A stretch of DNA of 41,103 nt from an uncultured Oscillibacter sp. GTDB taxonomy: Bacteria > Bacillota > Clostridia > Oscillospirales > Oscillospiraceae. The stretch lies in NCBI GenBank assembly GCA_910584075.1, contig CAJTZI010000015.1, positions 1 to 41,103 of the forward strand. Reading direction: 5' to 3'. The notes beneath the pieces were generated by a model. The model saw only the letters and a list, made by a program, of their open reading frames with translations, was not told the DNA's origin and did no database searches. This document shows positions 40,588 to 41,103 of this stretch, piece by piece. Both the position numbers and the translations under genes were made by a program. Every line of letters starts with the position of its first letter. The stretch's first letter is position 1.

Positions 40588-41103
40588 ATGACCTGTTATG
40601 AAGAACTGCAAGCCCGCGGGCTGATTGCACAGGTGACCAGTGAGGAGGAGGTCAAGGAGCTCATCAACAACGGCAAGGCCACATTCTATATTGGTTACGA
40701 CTGTACCGCCGACAGCCTGACGGCCGGGCACTTTGTGACCCTCACCCTGATGAAGCGCCTCCAGATGGCTGGAAACAAGCCCATTGCCCTCATTGGAGGC
40801 GGCACCACCACCATTGGCGACCCCTCCGGCCGCACTGATATGCGGAAGATGCTCACCCGGGAGGACATCGATCACAACGCCGAGTGTTTCAAGCGCCAGA
40901 TGGAACGATTCATCGATTTTGGCGAGGGTCCCGGCAAGGCCATGATGCTCAATAACGCCGATTGGCTGCTGAGCCTCAACTATGTGGACCTGCTGCGGGA
41001 GGTCGGAGCCTGCTTCTCTGTAAACAATATGCTCCGGGCGGACTGCTACAAGCAGCGCATGGAGCGGGGGCTCAGCTTCCTGGAGTTCAACTATATGATC
41101 ATG
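40588..41103 (+). CDS. tyrS: Tyrosyl-tRNA synthetase, N-terminal part
   Basis: The first 172 codons are present; the rest lies beyond the window, so the KMSKS loop is not seen. The class I catalytic start FYIGYDCTADSLTAGHF is clear, with the HIGH-type motif in the variant form TAGH. LIGGGTTTIGDPSGRTDMR and the acidic CP1-type connection follow. Charging of tRNA-Tyr is supported by the Tyr T-box upstream. ATG 40588 follows AAGGAG. Confidence 0.95.
   Translation, partial: MTCYEELQARGLIAQVTSEEEVKELINNGKATFYIGYDCTADSLTAGHFVTLTLMKRLQMAGNKPIALIGGGTTTIGDPSGRTDMRKMLTREDIDHNAECFKRQMERFIDFGEGPGKAMMLNNADWLLSLNYVDLLREVGACFSVNNMLRADCYKQRMERGLSFLEFNYMIM

Overview
The window is a high-GC, gene-dense stretch of a chromosome from an endospore-forming Firmicute. 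The complete spoIIIAA-AH operon, ytfJ, the scpAB-ytfI-ytfJ-dacF block, a DUF4364 gene and a T-box-controlled tyrS all point to Clostridia. The high GC and frequent TTG/GTG starts suggest an Oscillospiraceae (Oscillibacter/Flavonifractor-like) lineage. That placement is an inference from gene content, not a database match. No rRNA, tRNA, CRISPR array, prophage or intact IS element was seen.

Layout: (1) 1-1531, minus strand, the start of a polyamine ABC transporter (potA and the beginning of potB). (2) 1818-2920, a HAAS-domain membrane protein plus a PadR regulator, with paired operator-like dyads around the promoter. (3) 2955-3917, an RluA-type pseudouridine synthase on the minus strand, then an unknown gene at 4019. 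(4) 4671-9754, an M50 protease, scpA, scpB, ytfI, ytfJ, a sporulation-type D,D-carboxypeptidase and rluB. (5) 10006-20223, a long plus-strand run: hprK, a ROK glucokinase, murB, rapZ, a small membrane protein, yvcK, a Myb-like small protein, whiA, an unknown small protein and dnaE. (6) 20305-23708, DUF4364 (minus), a DUF3048 lipoprotein, a cysteine-rich protein behind a mother-cell-type promoter, and an XRE/membrane-protein pair (minus). (7) 23869-39949, the classical Firmicute block spoIIIAA-AH, asp23-like, nusB, xseA, xseB, ispA, OLE RNA, oapA, dxs, tlyA, nadK, argR, recN. (8) 39950-41103, a MITE-like element and a tyrosine T-box leader with the start of tyrS.

The most striking object is the roughly 630-nt gene-free stretch between ispA and dxs. 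It has its own near-consensus promoter (32879-32907), is highly structured, and is followed directly by a four-helix membrane protein matching OapA. Size, order (xseA-xseB-ispA-RNA-oapA-dxs-tlyA-nadK-argR-recN) and partner identify it as an OLE RNA. OLE is a known but still poorly understood membrane-associated ribonucleoprotein RNA, best studied in extremophilic bacilli.

Other points worth attention are a Shine-Dalgarno-sequestering hairpin in front of the D,D-carboxypeptidase gene; three small regulator cassettes (PadR/HAAS, XRE/membrane protein, XRE/74-aa protein), each with visible dyad operators; a candidate sigma-E promoter in front of spoIIIA; and replacement of the expected folD position between nusB and xseA by an XRE cassette plus a hairpin-rich repeat region.
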